Source of the DNA: Ahaetulla prasina
Taxonomy: Eukaryota > Chordata > Lepidosauria > Squamata > Colubridae
Assembly (NCBI RefSeq): GCF_028640845.1
Contig: NC_080542.1
Span: forward strand, 134,977,580-135,041,579
Length of the DNA stretch: 64,000 nucleotides
Direction: 5' to 3'
Positions 1-10,977 of this stretch are shown piece by piece. Position 1 is the stretch's first letter, and each line of letters starts with the position of its first letter. Below the pieces are notes generated by a model that saw only the letters and a list, made by a program, of their open reading frames with translations, was not told the DNA's origin and made no database searches. A program made the translations under genes and the position numbers.

Positions 1-91
1 GTAAAATTGGGGGAAGCTCATTTAACAATCACCTTGCTTAAGAACGGAAATTCTGGTCCCAATTGTCATCGTAAGTTGAGGACTGTCTGTA
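1..91 (+). repeat. Right end of a dispersed TIR-type repeat (CAGGTAGTCC family)
   Basis: The stretch ends in gtaagttgaggactgtctgt, which matches the right ends near 15470 and 50016. This family occurs at least ten times in the window, and complete copies have ends that are inverted repeats of each other. The left part lies outside the window. No coding capacity is visible; it is probably an old non-autonomous DNA element. Confidence 0.6.
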
Positions 92-1128
92 TTATCAAAC
101 TTATCCATATGATCAAAAGACGTGTAAATGACTTGGCTGGAAAAGCTTAAAGCTGGCCAAGGTCCATTAACTCACTTTGACTGTGCAGTCATGATGCAAC
201 ACCCAGCAAATCACTGCTATTAGATCAGTTCTAGCTGAGAAATTAGATTAAGCCATACCTTTTAGCAGCCCTTTTTTCCTTCTGAAACCCGTCTCAAGCA
301 CCTTTTGTCAGCCCATAAGTTTCCATTTGAATGTCAGAAAGGCTCCGAAGGCAGGAGAAAAAAGGAATGCAAGTAAAGAAAAGAAATGGAAGCAGATCAA
401 AAAAGATGAAATGATAGGTTGAAAAGTATGGAAATGAGAAGAAGCTGAAATAATGGCAAAGGTGGGGGGGGGAGCCTACAATGTGTCAAATGTATATATT
501 AACAAACAAGAGGAATGGGAAGCAGGATAAGAGTACAAACATCGAGCTAATTTCTGCCTTTCCTTTGGCAGTGGGGAACTCAGAAAATATGTTCTGCTCA
601 ACAAAAGCCTTATTCATGATAGCAGTGACTTGTTTATTAACTCCCAAGGTTTAGGCACATCTTATTCTGGCTGGTTGCCAGAAGCTTAACTGCTGTAGGA
701 ACAAATAACAGCCATTCTCCATTATCTCTAAATGGACAGGTCACATAGAAGGGAACCAAGTTAATAAATTAGCATGGGTGTTAAGATATTCTAGAATGGG
801 GAAGGGATCAGAATCTATAGGGAGCAAAGTGTGTAAAAGAGAGAGAGAGAAATGTGAAGGTTAACCATAAAATGCAAACGCCTACATTAAATCGGTGTTT
901 CTACACCTTGACAGTTTTAAGATGGGTGGTAGACTTCAACTCCCAGACTTCCCCAGACTTTTTATTATTTCTGACCTACTGGAATTGCACAAAGTGGCTT
1001 GGCTATTCTTAGCCTGCTGGATAACTTTAAAATAACTGGAAGAAGACACCCAAATTTAATCTGAGACACTTTTTCGTTGTAATAATGTAACCAAGACTTC
1101 TAATAAAGAATAAATTTCTTTATTTCTT
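92..1128. other. Non-coding stretch
   Basis: No gene is recognised. It is AT-rich with a short GA run near 838-850. Positions 893-958 resemble a short repeat also seen near 6305, 38216 and 39252 (a 'tgtttct...acttcaactcccaga' motif), probably one end of an old hAT-type element. The rest looks single-copy. Confidence 0.5.
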
Positions 1129-1152
1129 TCTATCTATCTATCTATCTATCTA
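1129..1152. repeat. TCTA microsatellite
   Basis: Six perfect TCTA units directly abut the 5' truncation point of the L2-type LINE that follows. Confidence 0.9.
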
Positions 1153-1158
1153 GACCTT

Positions 1159-1734
1159 ATGGGCATTACGGAGACCTGGTTGGGGCCAGAGGGGGGGGTT
1201 CCCCTCGTCGAACTGTGCCCCCCAGGTTTCCGAGCATTCCATCAGCCGAGGGTCCAGGGTAGGGGTGGAGGGGTGGCGGTTGTCATTAAGGAAGATCTAG
1301 AGCCGAGGGAGGCCACTGTTCCTCAGATTGCCGGCTGTGAATCCCTTTATGTGAGGTGGGGCCATAGGAATCAGTTGGGCTTGTTGATCACGTACCTGGC
1401 TCCTTGCTGCGTGACCACAGCCCTGCCCGAGCTGCTGGAGTTATTTGCCACTGTGGCAGTTGAGACCCCCAGACTGATAGTTATGGGGGATTTCAACTTG
1501 CCATCAGCTGGCTTATCATCGACTGCAGCTCGGGAGTTCCAGGCTTCCATGACGGCCTTGGACCTGATTCGAGTAAATGATGGCCCTCCGCACATGGGGG
1601 GAGGCACGCTGGATCTGATTTATATCTCTGGTCAGTGGCTAAATGATCTGATACTATGCGACTTAGTAACAGAACCAATGTCATGGACAGATCATATTCT
1701 CCTTCGTCTGGACTTCCGAACCGCCACCCACCAT
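1159..1734 (+). pseudogene. L2 LINE apurinic-type endonuclease domain (fragment)
   Basis: The translation shows the exonuclease-endonuclease-phosphatase fold typical of CR1/L2 LINEs, which nicks target DNA to prime reverse transcription. Visible landmarks are an ITETWLG motif at the start, VMGDFNLP in the middle (catalytic Asp/Asn) and a TDHILLRLDF motif near the end, where LINE endonucleases normally have SDH. The first part of the domain (the NARSVANK region seen in copy 2) is missing because of 5' truncation. The open frame runs on to 1779 without domain content. It is a dead fragment with no promoter of its own. Confidence 0.8.
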
Positions 1735-1853
1735 CGCAGGGAGACGGAACCTACGCTGGTTCCGTCCCCAGGCGCCTGATGGACCCTGAGAGGTTCCTGA
1801 CGGAGCTTGGGCCATTCCTGAGGATCTGGCCCACGGCACGACTGAGGAACTAG

Positions 1854-3583
1854 TTGCGGCCTGGGAACAGGCGCGGCTGGGCCTTGGACCGTGTCGTGCC
1901 TTTGCCTCTGACCCGGCGCAGATCTCGTCTGGCCCCTTGGTTCTCCGAGGGGCTGAGAGAGATGAAACGCCGGAGAAGACGCCTAGAGAGCACTTGGAGG
2001 TCCAGTCATTCCGAAGCTGATCGGACACTAGTTAGGTCTTATTCTAGGACCTACCTAGTGGCAATGAGGGAGGCGAGGCGTTCCTACGCCTCCACCCTCA
2101 TTGCGTCGGCAGATAACCGCCCGGCCGCCCTGTTTCGGGTGACCCGTTCCCTCCTTCATCAGGAGGTGCGGGATGACCCGTTACAGGGACGTGCCGAGGA
2201 GTTTAATGGTTATCTATATGACAAAATCGCTCAGCTCCGGGATGGTCTGGACCGAAATTGGGATGATCCAAGCGAGGGAGAGGAGGCACGTCTTGTTGAG
2301 TCTGTTTGGGATGAATTTGACCCTGTGGCTCCCGAGGACGTGGACAGGTTGTTGGGGAGGCCCCGCGCCACTACATGTTTATTGGATCCGTGTCCTTCCT
2401 GGCTGGTGCTGGCCACTCAGGAGGTGACACGAGGCTGGCTCCAGAGGATTATAAATGCTTCTTTGTTGGAAGGGGTTTTCCCTGCCGCCTTGAAAGAGGC
2501 GGTGGTGAGACCCCTCCTTAAGAAGCCCTCTGGACCCAGCTATTTTGGGAAATTATCGTTAGTCTCCAACCTTCGCTTGCGAAGGTTGTAGAGAGTGCTG
2601 TGGCGACAGCTACCCCAATACCTGGAAGAATCCGTCTATCTAGACCTGCTCCAGTCCGGCTTCCGACCCGGTTACAGCACGGAGACAGCTTTGGTCGCAT
2701 TGGTGGATGATCTCTGAGGCCAGGGACAGGGGTTATTCCTCTGCCCTGGTCCTATTAGACCTCTCAGCGGCTTTTGATACCATCGACCATGGTATCTGCT
2801 GCGCCGGCTGGGGGATTGGGAGTGGAGGCACCGCCATCGGTGGTTCTCCTCCTATCTCTCCGACCGTCGCAGACGGTGTTGACAGGAGGGCAGAGGTCGA
2901 CCGCGAGGGCCCTCACTTGTGGGGTGCCGCAGGGTCGATTCTCTCGCCTTCTGTTCAACATCTACATGAAGCCGTTGGGTGAGATCATCAGTGGCTTTGG
3001 GGTGAAGTACCATCAGTACGCTGATGACACTCAGCTGTACTTCTCCACCCCAGGTCACCCCAATGAAGTTGTTGAAGTGCTGTCCCGGTGTTTGGAAGCC
3101 ATACAGGTCTGGATGGGGAGAAACAGGCTCAAGCTCAATCCCTCCAAGACGGAGTGGCTGTGGATGCCGGCATCTCGATTCAGTCAGCTGCAGCTGCAGC
3201 TGACTGTTGGAGGCGAGTTATTGGCCCCAAAGGATAGGGTGCGCAACTTAGGTGTCCTCCTGGATGAGCGGCTGTCGTTTGAAGATCATTTGACGGCCGT
3301 CTCCAGGGGGGCCTTCCACCAGGTTCGCCTGGTTCGGCAGTTGCGCCCCTTCCTTGATCGGGATGCCTTGTGCACAGTCACTCACACACTCGTTACCTCT
3401 CGCTTGGATTATTGTAATGCTCTCTACATGGGGCTCCCCTTGAGGTGCACTCGGAGGCTTCAGTTAGTCCAGAATGCAGCTGCGCGGGTGATAGAGGGAG
3501 TGTCGTGCTCCCATGTAACACCTCTCCTGCGCAGACTGCACTGGCTTCCTGTGGCTCGGTGCACTTTAAGGTTTTGGTTATGA
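1854..3583 (+). pseudogene. L2 LINE linker and reverse transcriptase (frameshifted)
   Basis: This covers three frames of one former ORF. Positions 1854-2591 encode the endonuclease-RT linker and first RT blocks, including FPAALKEAVVRPLLKKP. Positions 2707-2800 encode LVLLDLSAAFDTIDHG (motif A, catalytic Asp). Positions 2774-3583 encode GVPQGRFSRLLFNIYMK, then YADDTQLYFST (motif C, the catalytic Asp pair intact) and a C-terminal domain with LDYCNALYMGLPL and LQLVQNAAARVI. The block after GVPQG, normally SxLSPLLFN, reads RFSRLLFN through a compensated 3-base loss that copy 2 shares. Indels between frames make it non-functional. Confidence 0.85.
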
Positions 3584-3689
3584 CCTTTAAAGCGCCCATG
3601 GCTTAGGGCCTGGGTACTTACGGGACCGCCTACTGTTACCATATGCCTCCCACCGACCCGCACGCCTCACAGAGAGGGACTTCAGGTGT

Positions 3690-4475
3690 TTTATCCTCCA
3701 GTCCCCTAATCATCTTTGTTGCTCTTCTCTGCACTCTTTCTAGAATCTCAACATCTTTTTTACATCGTGGCGACCAAAACTGGATGCAATATTCCAAGTG
3801 TGGCCTTACTAAGGCATTATAAAGTGATACTAATACTTCACGTGATCTTGATTCTATCCCTCTGTTTATGCAGCCCAGAACTGTGTTGGCTTTTTTAACA
3901 GCTGCTGCACACTGCTGGCTCATATCTAAATGGTTATCCATTAGGACTCCAAGATCCCTCTCACAGGTACTACTATTGAGCAAGGTACCACATATACGGT
4001 ACTGGTGCATTTTGTTTTTTTGCCCTAAATGTAGAACCTTACTTTTTTCACTGTTGAATTTCATTTTGTTAGATAGCGCCCAATGTTCAAGTCTGTCAAG
4101 ATCTTTCTGTAACTTGAGCCTATCTTCTGGAGTGTTGGCTATTCCTGCCAGCTTGGTGTCATCTGCAAATTTGATGAGTTCCCCATCTATCCCCTCGTCC
4201 AAGTCATTGATGAAGATGTTGAAGAGTACTGGGCCTAAAACAGAGCCTTGGGGTACTCCACTGCATACTTCCCTCCATGTGGATGTAGTTCCGTTGAGGA
4301 CTACACGTTGAGTGCGGTTGGTCAGCCAGTTACGAATCCATCTGGTGGTGGTGCTGTCTAACCCACATTTTTCTACTTTATCTAGTAGTAGGTTATGGTC
4401 TACTTTATCAAATGCTTTACTGAAGTCCAAGTAAATTATATCGACAGCATTCCTCTGGTCTACTAATTTTGTCAT
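3690..4475 (-). pseudogene. CR1 reverse transcriptase fragment
   Basis: The frame encodes a clear CR1 RT: IIYLDFSKAFDKVDHNLLL (motif A), SGVPQGSVLGPVLFNIFIND (motif B') and LIKFADDTKLAG (motif C, catalytic Asp pair). These are followed by the thumb and C-terminal region with [20 protein letters not shown] and [16 protein letters not shown]. The core motifs look intact. The frame leaves CR1 sequence after KMIRGLE, at the fusion with the L2 fragment. Upstream RT residues continue to about 5160 in broken frames. It had no function after truncation. Confidence 0.9.
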
Positions 4476-5166
4476 TTTGTCAAAGAATGCGATAAGATTA
4501 GTCTGGCATGATCTGTTTTTGACAAACCCATGTTGGCTTTTGGTTATTACTTTGTTTGCTTCTAGGTGTTCGTGATTCGTTGCTTGATTATCTTTTCCAG
4601 AATCTTCCCCGGTATTGAGGTCAGGCTGATAGGTCTGTAGTTTCCTGGATCTGTTTTTTCCTTTTTGAAGATGGGAACTACATCAGCTCTTTTCCAGTCC
4701 TCTGGCAGCTCCTGTGCTCCAGGATCTTTGAAAGATATAGTTCAGTGGTTCTGAGATCACGTCTGCCAGTTCCTTCAGAACCTTGGGGTGTAATCCATCC
4801 GGTCCTGGTGATTTGAACTCGTCTAGGTAGACAGGTGTTCACTTACCATTTTCTTCCTATTTTAACTTGTGTTTCTAATCTGTTTTTGTAGTGCTGTTTT
4901 GATAGGTTGGATTGTTTTTTCCTTTTGTGTAAAGACAGATGCAAAATATGAGTTAAGTAGATCTGCTTTCTCCTGTTGCTTGTCATCTTCTTGCCACTTT
5001 CTCCCAGCAATGGGCCAATTGTTTCCTTGACTTTTTCTTGTTTTTAACATGTTGGAAGAAGCTTTTTGTTATTTTTACTTTTGTCGCTAGCCTTTGTTCA
5101 TTGTGAGCCTTAGCTTTCCTCACTTCATCTTTACAGGCTCGGCTATTTGCTGATATTCTGCCTTAG

Positions 5167-5820
5167 TTATTTGCCCTCTTTCCACTTTTTATATTTGTCC
5201 TTTTTGTCTTTCAATTTGTCAGATAGTTCTTTATGCATCCATGCTGGTTTCTTTTGAGATCTATTATTTTTCTTCTTCATTGGTATTGTGTTAGACTGCG
5301 CTTTTATAATCTCCCTTTTCAAAATTTCCCAAGATTCTTGAGCTGTTTTTCCCCTGAGGATTCTCATCCATTGAATCCTTCTCAAGCTCTCTCTAAGTTT
5401 ATTGAAATTAGCTCTCTTAAAGTCCAAGACTCTAGTTTGACTTTGTTCTACTACTTGTGTTTGCTTAATGTCGAATTCCAATATTGCGTGGTCACTTGCC
5501 CCCAAGGTTCCTGTAGCTTCAAAACCTTCTATCATTTCATCTCTGTTAGTGAGAATTAAGTCCATTATGGCTGATCCACTTGTCGCCTTATCTATTTTTT
5601 GGGAAACAAAGTTGTCTGCTAGGTTTGTTAGGAACCTGTTGGATCTTCCACTTGGTGCAGAGTTTGTTTCCCAGTTGATGTCAGGGTAGTTAAAATCCCC
5701 CATTACTACTGTGATGTGCTTCCTACATACCTTAGTTAGCTGACTAGCAAAAAGTTCATCTACTTCCTCTGTTTGGTTGGGTGGCCTATAGTATAGACCT
5801 ATGGCAATATTGTTTTTCAC
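5167..5820 (-). pseudogene. CR1 endonuclease C-terminal half and linker
   Basis: The frame of about 217 residues shows IGLYYRPPNQTEEVDELF, then VVMGDFNYPDINWET (catalytic Asp/Asn), MDLILTNRD and GASDHAILEFDI (the SDH catalytic motif). After these comes a basic linker rich in Lys. This is the second half of the CR1 endonuclease, and the N-terminal half is absent because the copy is 5'-truncated near 5822. The frame is open across the whole fragment, so the copy is not very old or was truncated at insertion. Confidence 0.88.
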
Positions 5821-5822
5821 CC

Positions 5823-6382
5823 CTTTTATATATATTTAAATAAGTACCTTCTTTCCTGCAGTGAAAGTGGACTAATGCTTTTATGGTTCTTATATACATA
5901 TGATCCATTTTTGTAATTTTAACTAATAAAAATCTAATGGCTACTTAAGCATTATAGATGGATGCAATTTTCCAATAGAAGAAACAATAAATAACATTGG
6001 CAAGCTATAGCTTTTAAACTGTTATATTAACAAAATCCCTGCTTTGTTAATTCACACATACCAAATTCATATATTGAAACATTTTAAAGACTGTGTAATA
6101 GAAAATGGCCCCTGAAAAAGCTCAGACTTTGACTTTTTTGTTCTTTGGAGGGGTTGACTATGACTAGGAATTTTATATTTTTCTTCTTGGTTTATGCTGA
6201 TTATCATATATTTTAATGGCAAATATTTTGTTAATTCTGCTTGGCTAATTTTTTAAGGCTTTCTACATCACCTGTTTTCTCCGGTTCCCCCTTATCCTAA
6301 AACCGGGGTGTCCAATCTTAGCAACGTGTGGACTTCCAGAATTCTCCAGTTAATTTTATTAAGGTTGGGTGAGTTGAGTTAT
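5823..6382. other. AT-rich non-coding stretch
   Basis: No gene is seen. Positions 6302-6362 carry a diverged copy of the 'acttcaactcccagaattcc' repeat found near 38250 and 39285. Confidence 0.4.
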
Positions 6383-6866
6383 ACATAGTCCTTTACTTAC
6401 ATACTTAAATATAATTGAATGCGGAATTTCTATTGTAGGTTGTGCAAGATTGTTAAGTGCATCATGTGGCCAATCTGATTTATGACTTTTTTTTGTACTG
6501 GCCATTAAAAGAAACACTGTTCACTGAAATAGTTGTTTCAGTGAATCCACATTTGTTAAGTGAATGCCTTGATCAGTGAACAAACACATTGTATGCAATG
6601 GATGTTTTGTCCAAAAACCAGCAGTAAATATCAGCTTTTGGTAATAATAATAATAATTGAACATCGCAGTTATGTTTCTGCATGATGCTGCAAATAATCG
6701 TAAATGCAAGTCTGTTGCCAAGGACCCAAAATGTGATCACTTGATTCCTAGGTATGTATGTGCGTATGGCTAACATAACTTCAAAATAGTTGTAAGTACC
6801 ATTTTGGGACTGTCATAACTTCAGATACTGGCTAAGTGACCAATCGTAAGTCAAGGATTGGCAGTA
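6383..6866. repeat. Dispersed TIR-type repeat, diverged copy
   Basis: The left end 'acatagtcctttacttac' and the right end 'cgtaagtcaaggattgg' correspond to the ends of the CAGGTAGTCC family. Internal phrases such as 'aaaaccagcagtaaat' recur in the copies at 28316 and 55780. A short AAT run lies near 6643-6658. Confidence 0.5.
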
Positions 6867-8285
6867 TTTTCCACCACTCCATTAGTCTTCCTTTTTCTTG
6901 GAATATTTCCAAGAAAAGCACAAAATAGTAATTCCTTATCATGTTTATTTTTAACATAAGAAGGAGGGGGTCCCAGAAAATTGCTCCAGAAACTGGCACT
7001 TTAATCATTTGTAATGCAATAGTTGTGCCATGCAATGTAATCCCGGTTTATTTCTTTTAAAAAAATTGAAATTTTAAAAATTGACTTTCTTAAAAATTAA
7101 AGCAACGCTGCCGGGATAGAACTCATGGCAGATACTGAGGGAGATAACCATGGGTACAAAGGACCCTGTAGATTCCAAGTTGGGGATTCAAATGTTGCAG
7201 TAAGAAGAAAGCAGCTACAAGAATTTACCAAATATCTCTTATTGGGAAACCTAGCTTAAGTGGCTAAGCCTTGGCTGTCACCACTGCAAATGATTTTCTC
7301 AGTCTCCATATCTTCTTTCATAATCACAGAAATTCTACCTTGCCTGCTGAGCTAAGGACACCTACCAAGCAATTTAAGATATTAGCATGTAGAGGAGCCT
7401 TGTAATTAAGGGATAAATAGGACAAGTGCCCTATTTTGTCAGGTAGTAATCTAGTCGGTGAATGCATTAAGCAATGAGGCATGCTGTGTTTAATTCTCCC
7501 TGTGCAACTGTCAACATTTAGTGCAAGCCTTGTGAGATACAAATCTATGAGCATATCACTGAATAGGAGCCCATTAACCCAGTGTTAGCAATGGATATTT
7601 TGCATTTGGCTCTGTTTTCATACGGGGGCAAATTAGCCTTAGCGGGCATGTAGGGGAGTTAATAAGTACTTTTGATGGGTCCTGTATTTGCAAAATGGTT
7701 TTGGGATGAACGAAGTGCAAGGTGCAATCAATTATTGTTCAGCCATGCCTCTCTTATTGTCTGAAATGGTCCTTACTTTAGGACGCATTCGTTTATGATG
7801 GAATTGATCCAGGTCAAAATACAGGGCAAGGCTGTGGTTTCCAAAGATTCTGTTTTCCAATATGGCAGATTCCTTTGTGTAGCAAGAGACACTAGAAACA
7901 CTGGATCCAAGATGCTGACTGAGCAAAGCATGAATTTCCAGGAATTTTCTGTTGAACCACCCACAGCCTTGTTAACTGCAGCTTTTTCTGCAGAAGGCAA
8001 ACAGTATTTAAATGTATTCCTGTTTCAAACAAATTGGCTGCTCAGTTTGTGTTAACAACTGCACAGCCAAGGACGTATTCAGAGAAGGATTATTTTAAAC
8101 ATTTCCCAGCACCACTTCTCAGTCATTTTACTCAACTGATTAACTATGTGCTATGCCTATTATTGATTACTTAGGACGTTTGTATTTTGATAGTCCTCTC
8201 TTAGTTAACCGTATGTAAATTAAATAAGATGTACAAGGAGTAAAAAATACTGAATTACTAAAATACCACAGTTATTTATTGGATG
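6867..8285. other. Single-copy stretch, possible conserved non-coding DNA at 7430-8090
   Basis: No repeat or exon is recognised. Positions 7430-7720 and 7730-8090 have balanced composition, few low-complexity runs and no similarity to other parts of the window. That is compatible with conserved non-coding DNA, but nothing here proves conservation. The frame at 7795-8055 has no recognisable domain. Confidence 0.3.
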
Positions 8286-8884
8286 GGCTAAATAATAATA
8301 ATAATAATAACAACAACAACAGATTTGGAAGGGACCTTGGAGGTCTTCTAGTCCAAACCCCTGCCCAGGCAGGAAACCCTACACCATTTCAGACAAATGG
8401 CTATCCAACATTTTCTTAAAAATTTCCAGTGTTGGAGGATTCACTTCTGCAGGCAAGTCGTTCCACTTATTAATTGTTTTAACTGTCAGGAAATTTCTCT
8501 TTAGTTCTAAGTTGCTTCTCTCCTTGATCAGTTTCCACCCATTGCTTCTTGTTCTACCCTCAGGTGCTCTGGAGAACAGCCCAACTCCCTCTTCTTGTAG
8601 CAACCCCTGAGATATTGGAACATAGCTATCATGTCTCCCCTAGTCCTTCTTTTTATTAAACTAGACATAACCAGTTCCTGCAACCGTTCTTCATATGTTT
8701 TAGCCTCCAGTCCCCTAATCATCTTTGTTGCTCTTCTCTGCACTCTTTCTAGAGTCTCAACATCTTTTTTACATCGTGGCGACCAAAACTGGATGCAATA
8801 TTCCAAGTGTGGCCTTACCAAGGCACTATAAAGTGGTATTAACACTTCACATGATCTTGATTCTATCTTATCTAATTTGATCAT
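8286..8884 (-). mobile_element. CR1 LINE 3' end with AAT/AAC tail
   Basis: This minus-strand CR1 3' fragment contains the last part of the RT ORF, a short 3' UTR with the 'cctgcccaggcaggaaa' hairpin-like motif, and a microsatellite tail (8291-8318). The same end occurs on + at 29495-29960. It is 5'-truncated near 8884, next to a scrap of the TIR-type repeat (8886-8945). Confidence 0.9.
8379..8884 (-). pseudogene. CR1 ORF2 C-terminal domain
   Basis: Two overlapping frames encode the CR1 C-terminus. The first reads [36 protein letters not shown] and [17 protein letters not shown]. The second reads RSNLELKRNFLTVKTINKWN and a final LDSHLSEMV before the stop. A frameshift in the [16 protein letters not shown] region separates them. 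This part of the protein follows the RT core and has no catalytic residues. It is a 5'-truncated, dead fragment. Confidence 0.85.
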
Positions 8885-8885
8885 A

Positions 8886-8945
8886 AGTCGCTTTTTTCAG
8901 TGCTGTTTTAACTTTAGTCACTAAACAAATGGTTGTCAATAGAGA
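8886..8945. repeat. TIR-type repeat scrap
   Basis: The phrase 'cttttttcagtgctgtt' and the following bases match the right part of the copy at 15150-15472. Only about 60 bases remain beside the CR1 end. Confidence 0.45.
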
Positions 8946-9116
8946 AGTAATGGTATAAAATATCATCAGAGAACAATGATGAGAAAACTACATTTTCCCA
9001 GCCAAATTTCCACCAGCTGTATGGATTTACAGTTCCCTTACTTTGGCCCCCAAATGGCTTTGGCCATGTTTTATAGGTGTATTAGATTGAGTAAGGATAT
9101 TCATAATTATAGTGAA

Positions 9117-9657
9117 CTAGCTAATAACCCAGCATTGCCTGGGTATTTATTTATCCCAATCCTTTATTAGACAGGAAGAGCAACTTCACCCTGATTTTGT
9201 CAAGAATTAAATTAGTTAAAAATATTTTCCCTGTGCCCTCGGAAGCATGAAGTAAAATGATACCACCTTGTTGTTTTGGTAGCTGATCCATAATCGTTTG
9301 GTATGCTTTTTTCTTGATTTAGAAGTGACTTCTTATCTGCAATATATGCACTAAGCTGTTTGACGTTTTAGTTCTTTTCTCATATGTAATCTGCATGAAG
9401 TATGTTGTGCCGGTCTAGTAGTGGTGCAGGCAGGCGAAGTTGCAGTAATGTTTTATTGATCATGGTCATACATTTGTCCTTAAGAATAATCAAAGCCTTG
9501 TTAAAAACATCCGGACCATACGTAATTTCTAATGTTGGATTTTCTCCCTTACTAGAGGGAGCCCTCTTGTGGAGTACTGTGAAACCGTTGTCATGGCAAC
9601 TCCACTGTGCTGTACAGTAGCAGCCATTTTAAGGCACAACAGGCTGTACCTTAACAG
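9117..9657 (-). mobile_element. Helitron-like 3' end (remnant)
   Basis: Read on -, the sequence ends with a palindrome (aatacccaggcaatgctggg) followed about ten bases later by CTAG, with a T next to it. This is the expected Helitron 3' structure: a hairpin shortly before CTRR, with insertion between A and T. The 5' boundary is uncertain; the stretch up to about 9657 is assigned only provisionally. No Rep/helicase coding is present. Confidence 0.5.
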
Positions 9658-9689
9658 AACACACACCCCGCGGGGTGTTAGGGGTGTCT

Positions 9690-9800
9690 TACCCCCTAGA
9701 GCAGGGTGAAATCTAAAAATTTTCCCTACCAGTTCTGTGGGCATGGCTTAATTGGTGGGCATGGCTTGGTAGTAAGGTGACTGGGTGGCCATGGCCAATA
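9690..9800. repeat. Fragment of a hAT-like repeat
   Basis: The phrases 'gcagggtgaaatct', 'accagttctgtgggcatgg' and 'gggcatggcttggt' resemble the element at 63252-63483, which has the same opening. Boundaries are unclear. Confidence 0.35.
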
Positions 9801-9854
9801 ACAATAAATAATAAAAAATAATAAACAAAGTATACAAAACAATAAGAGGTATCA

Positions 9855-9871
9855 AAAACCAACTTTCATAC

Positions 9872-9922
<51 letters not shown>

Positions 9923-10085
9923 ACACACACACACACCACACCACAACTGACTCACAATGTAAAAACAGCTTCACTTCACCCAAAATGGCCCCTGCAACAA
10001 GCAGGAACCTCACTCAGCCACAAAAAGCTCACAAACCAACTTTCACACTTTACACACACACAACACAACACAACTGACTCACTCA
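9855..10085. repeat. CA microsatellite within a roughly 176-bp duplicated unit
   Basis: A CA run fills 9875-9936 with minor interruptions. The flanking phrase 'aaccaactttca.actttacacacac' occurs twice, starting near 9857 and 10033, each time followed by an AC run and 'caactgactcac'. This indicates a local tandem duplication that includes the microsatellite. Confidence 0.7.
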
Positions 10086-10497
10086 TACGCACAAAATAGT
10101 TTTATCCTAAAAGTATAAGGAAATAAAAGAAAACAAATTGATGATGATTTACAAATGGGGTGATTTTGAGAAATATATTTTGAAAATGGAGAAATAAGAT
10201 AATGAAATGAAATAAGATCAAGATTGGAGGTTAGGGCAGATGGTTATATCGATTATATATTAAATATTAAGTAGAGATGAAAAATGAAAAAGTAGGAAAA
10301 AAAGAATATTTTGGCAGAAATTGAAATATATAAATTATATTCGGGATATATGTTATAAGCTATATAAATTTTGACTCAGTCAATACTCTTTTCAGAAAAA
10401 ATGTACTGTTTGTTCATTTATATGTTTGTTTGTTTTTAAAAAATAAAAAAATATAAAAAAACAAAAAAAAACAAATTAAACTGGTAGTACAGCAACA
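10086..10497. other. AT-rich non-coding stretch
   Basis: It is very AT-rich, ending in A-rich runs (10437-10480). It might be the 3' end of an unrecognised retroelement, but no coding evidence supports that. Confidence 0.3.
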
Positions 10498-10502
10498 TAA
10501 AC

Positions 10503-10686
10503 TGTTAAGTTCGGGAAGTAACGAGGCTGGAGACCAGGGTAGTGACAACAGCTCTTTAATATAGGGTGAACCCAGCAACAGGCTGGGGGAAAAACCTCTC
10601 CTTTTATACAGTTCTGGAGGTGTCCAATCAGCAACGTGCTGATTTCCCGCTCAAATATTTAAAGGTACAAACATGAATACATAACA
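10503..10686 (-). repeat. Gypsy copy 1, 3' LTR (184 bp)
   Basis: TG...CA termini. Aligned to the partner LTR at 14798-14987 I see no substitutions, only six missing bases, all in the 'ctgctggaggcttcg' region. Read on -, it carries an inverted CCAAT box, a TATA box and ATTAAA, as the partner does. Confidence 0.95.
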
Positions 10687-10701
10687 CTCCTCCCCTCCCA
10701 G
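10687..10701 (-). promoter_or_regulatory. Polypurine tract of Gypsy copy 1
   Basis: Immediately upstream of the 3' LTR on -, the sequence is ctgggaggggaggag, a purine run in the position where plus-strand DNA synthesis is primed. Copy 2 has the matching tract. Confidence 0.8.
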
Positions 10702-10977
10702 AAAACACTTTGCCTCTATTTACATATTTATTTACATGTTATTTTTCGACGTAGTCACGCAAATAACCTGGGCATCTCCTAGTTCTTTCTGACCTGCGCG
10801 GTTCAGTTCTGGGTGGTGTTTTGAGCTGGTCGGAGGGGCTGTTTTCTCCTCCCAGCTCTCTCTCTGAGCCAACGGGCTCTGGATTATTGGCTGACTTTTT
10901 CTTGGCCATCCGCCTTGATTACTTTGAAACTTTCCCTGTTTCCTCGAACCTGATGGCGCTGCTGGAACTCTGGGACC

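Larger units (their letters stand above)
1153..3681 (+). mobile_element. L2-type LINE, truncated at both ends (copy 1)
   Basis: This is a fragment of a non-LTR retrotransposon of the CR1/L2 group. It begins inside the endonuclease domain and runs through the reverse transcriptase to the C-terminal domain. It lacks the 5' leader and the 3' tail that copy 2 (17963-22307) has. The reading frame is broken by several indels. Its 3' side fuses to a CR1 fragment of opposite strand, and the junction shares a few bases with both elements, so a deletion joined them. The L2 assignment rests on the C-terminal protein and on the tail of the related copies; exact clade naming would need a repeat library. 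Confidence 0.85.
3682..5822 (-). mobile_element. CR1 LINE, truncated at both ends
   Basis: This minus-strand CR1 fragment contains the second half of the endonuclease, the linker and most of the reverse transcriptase. The 5' truncation near 5822 is usual for LINEs. The lack of a 3' end is not, because reverse transcription starts at the 3' end, so the 3' part was lost later. It meets L2 copy 1 at about 3680-3690. The 3' part that is missing here is present in the CR1 copies at 8286-8884 and 29495-29960. Confidence 0.9.
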
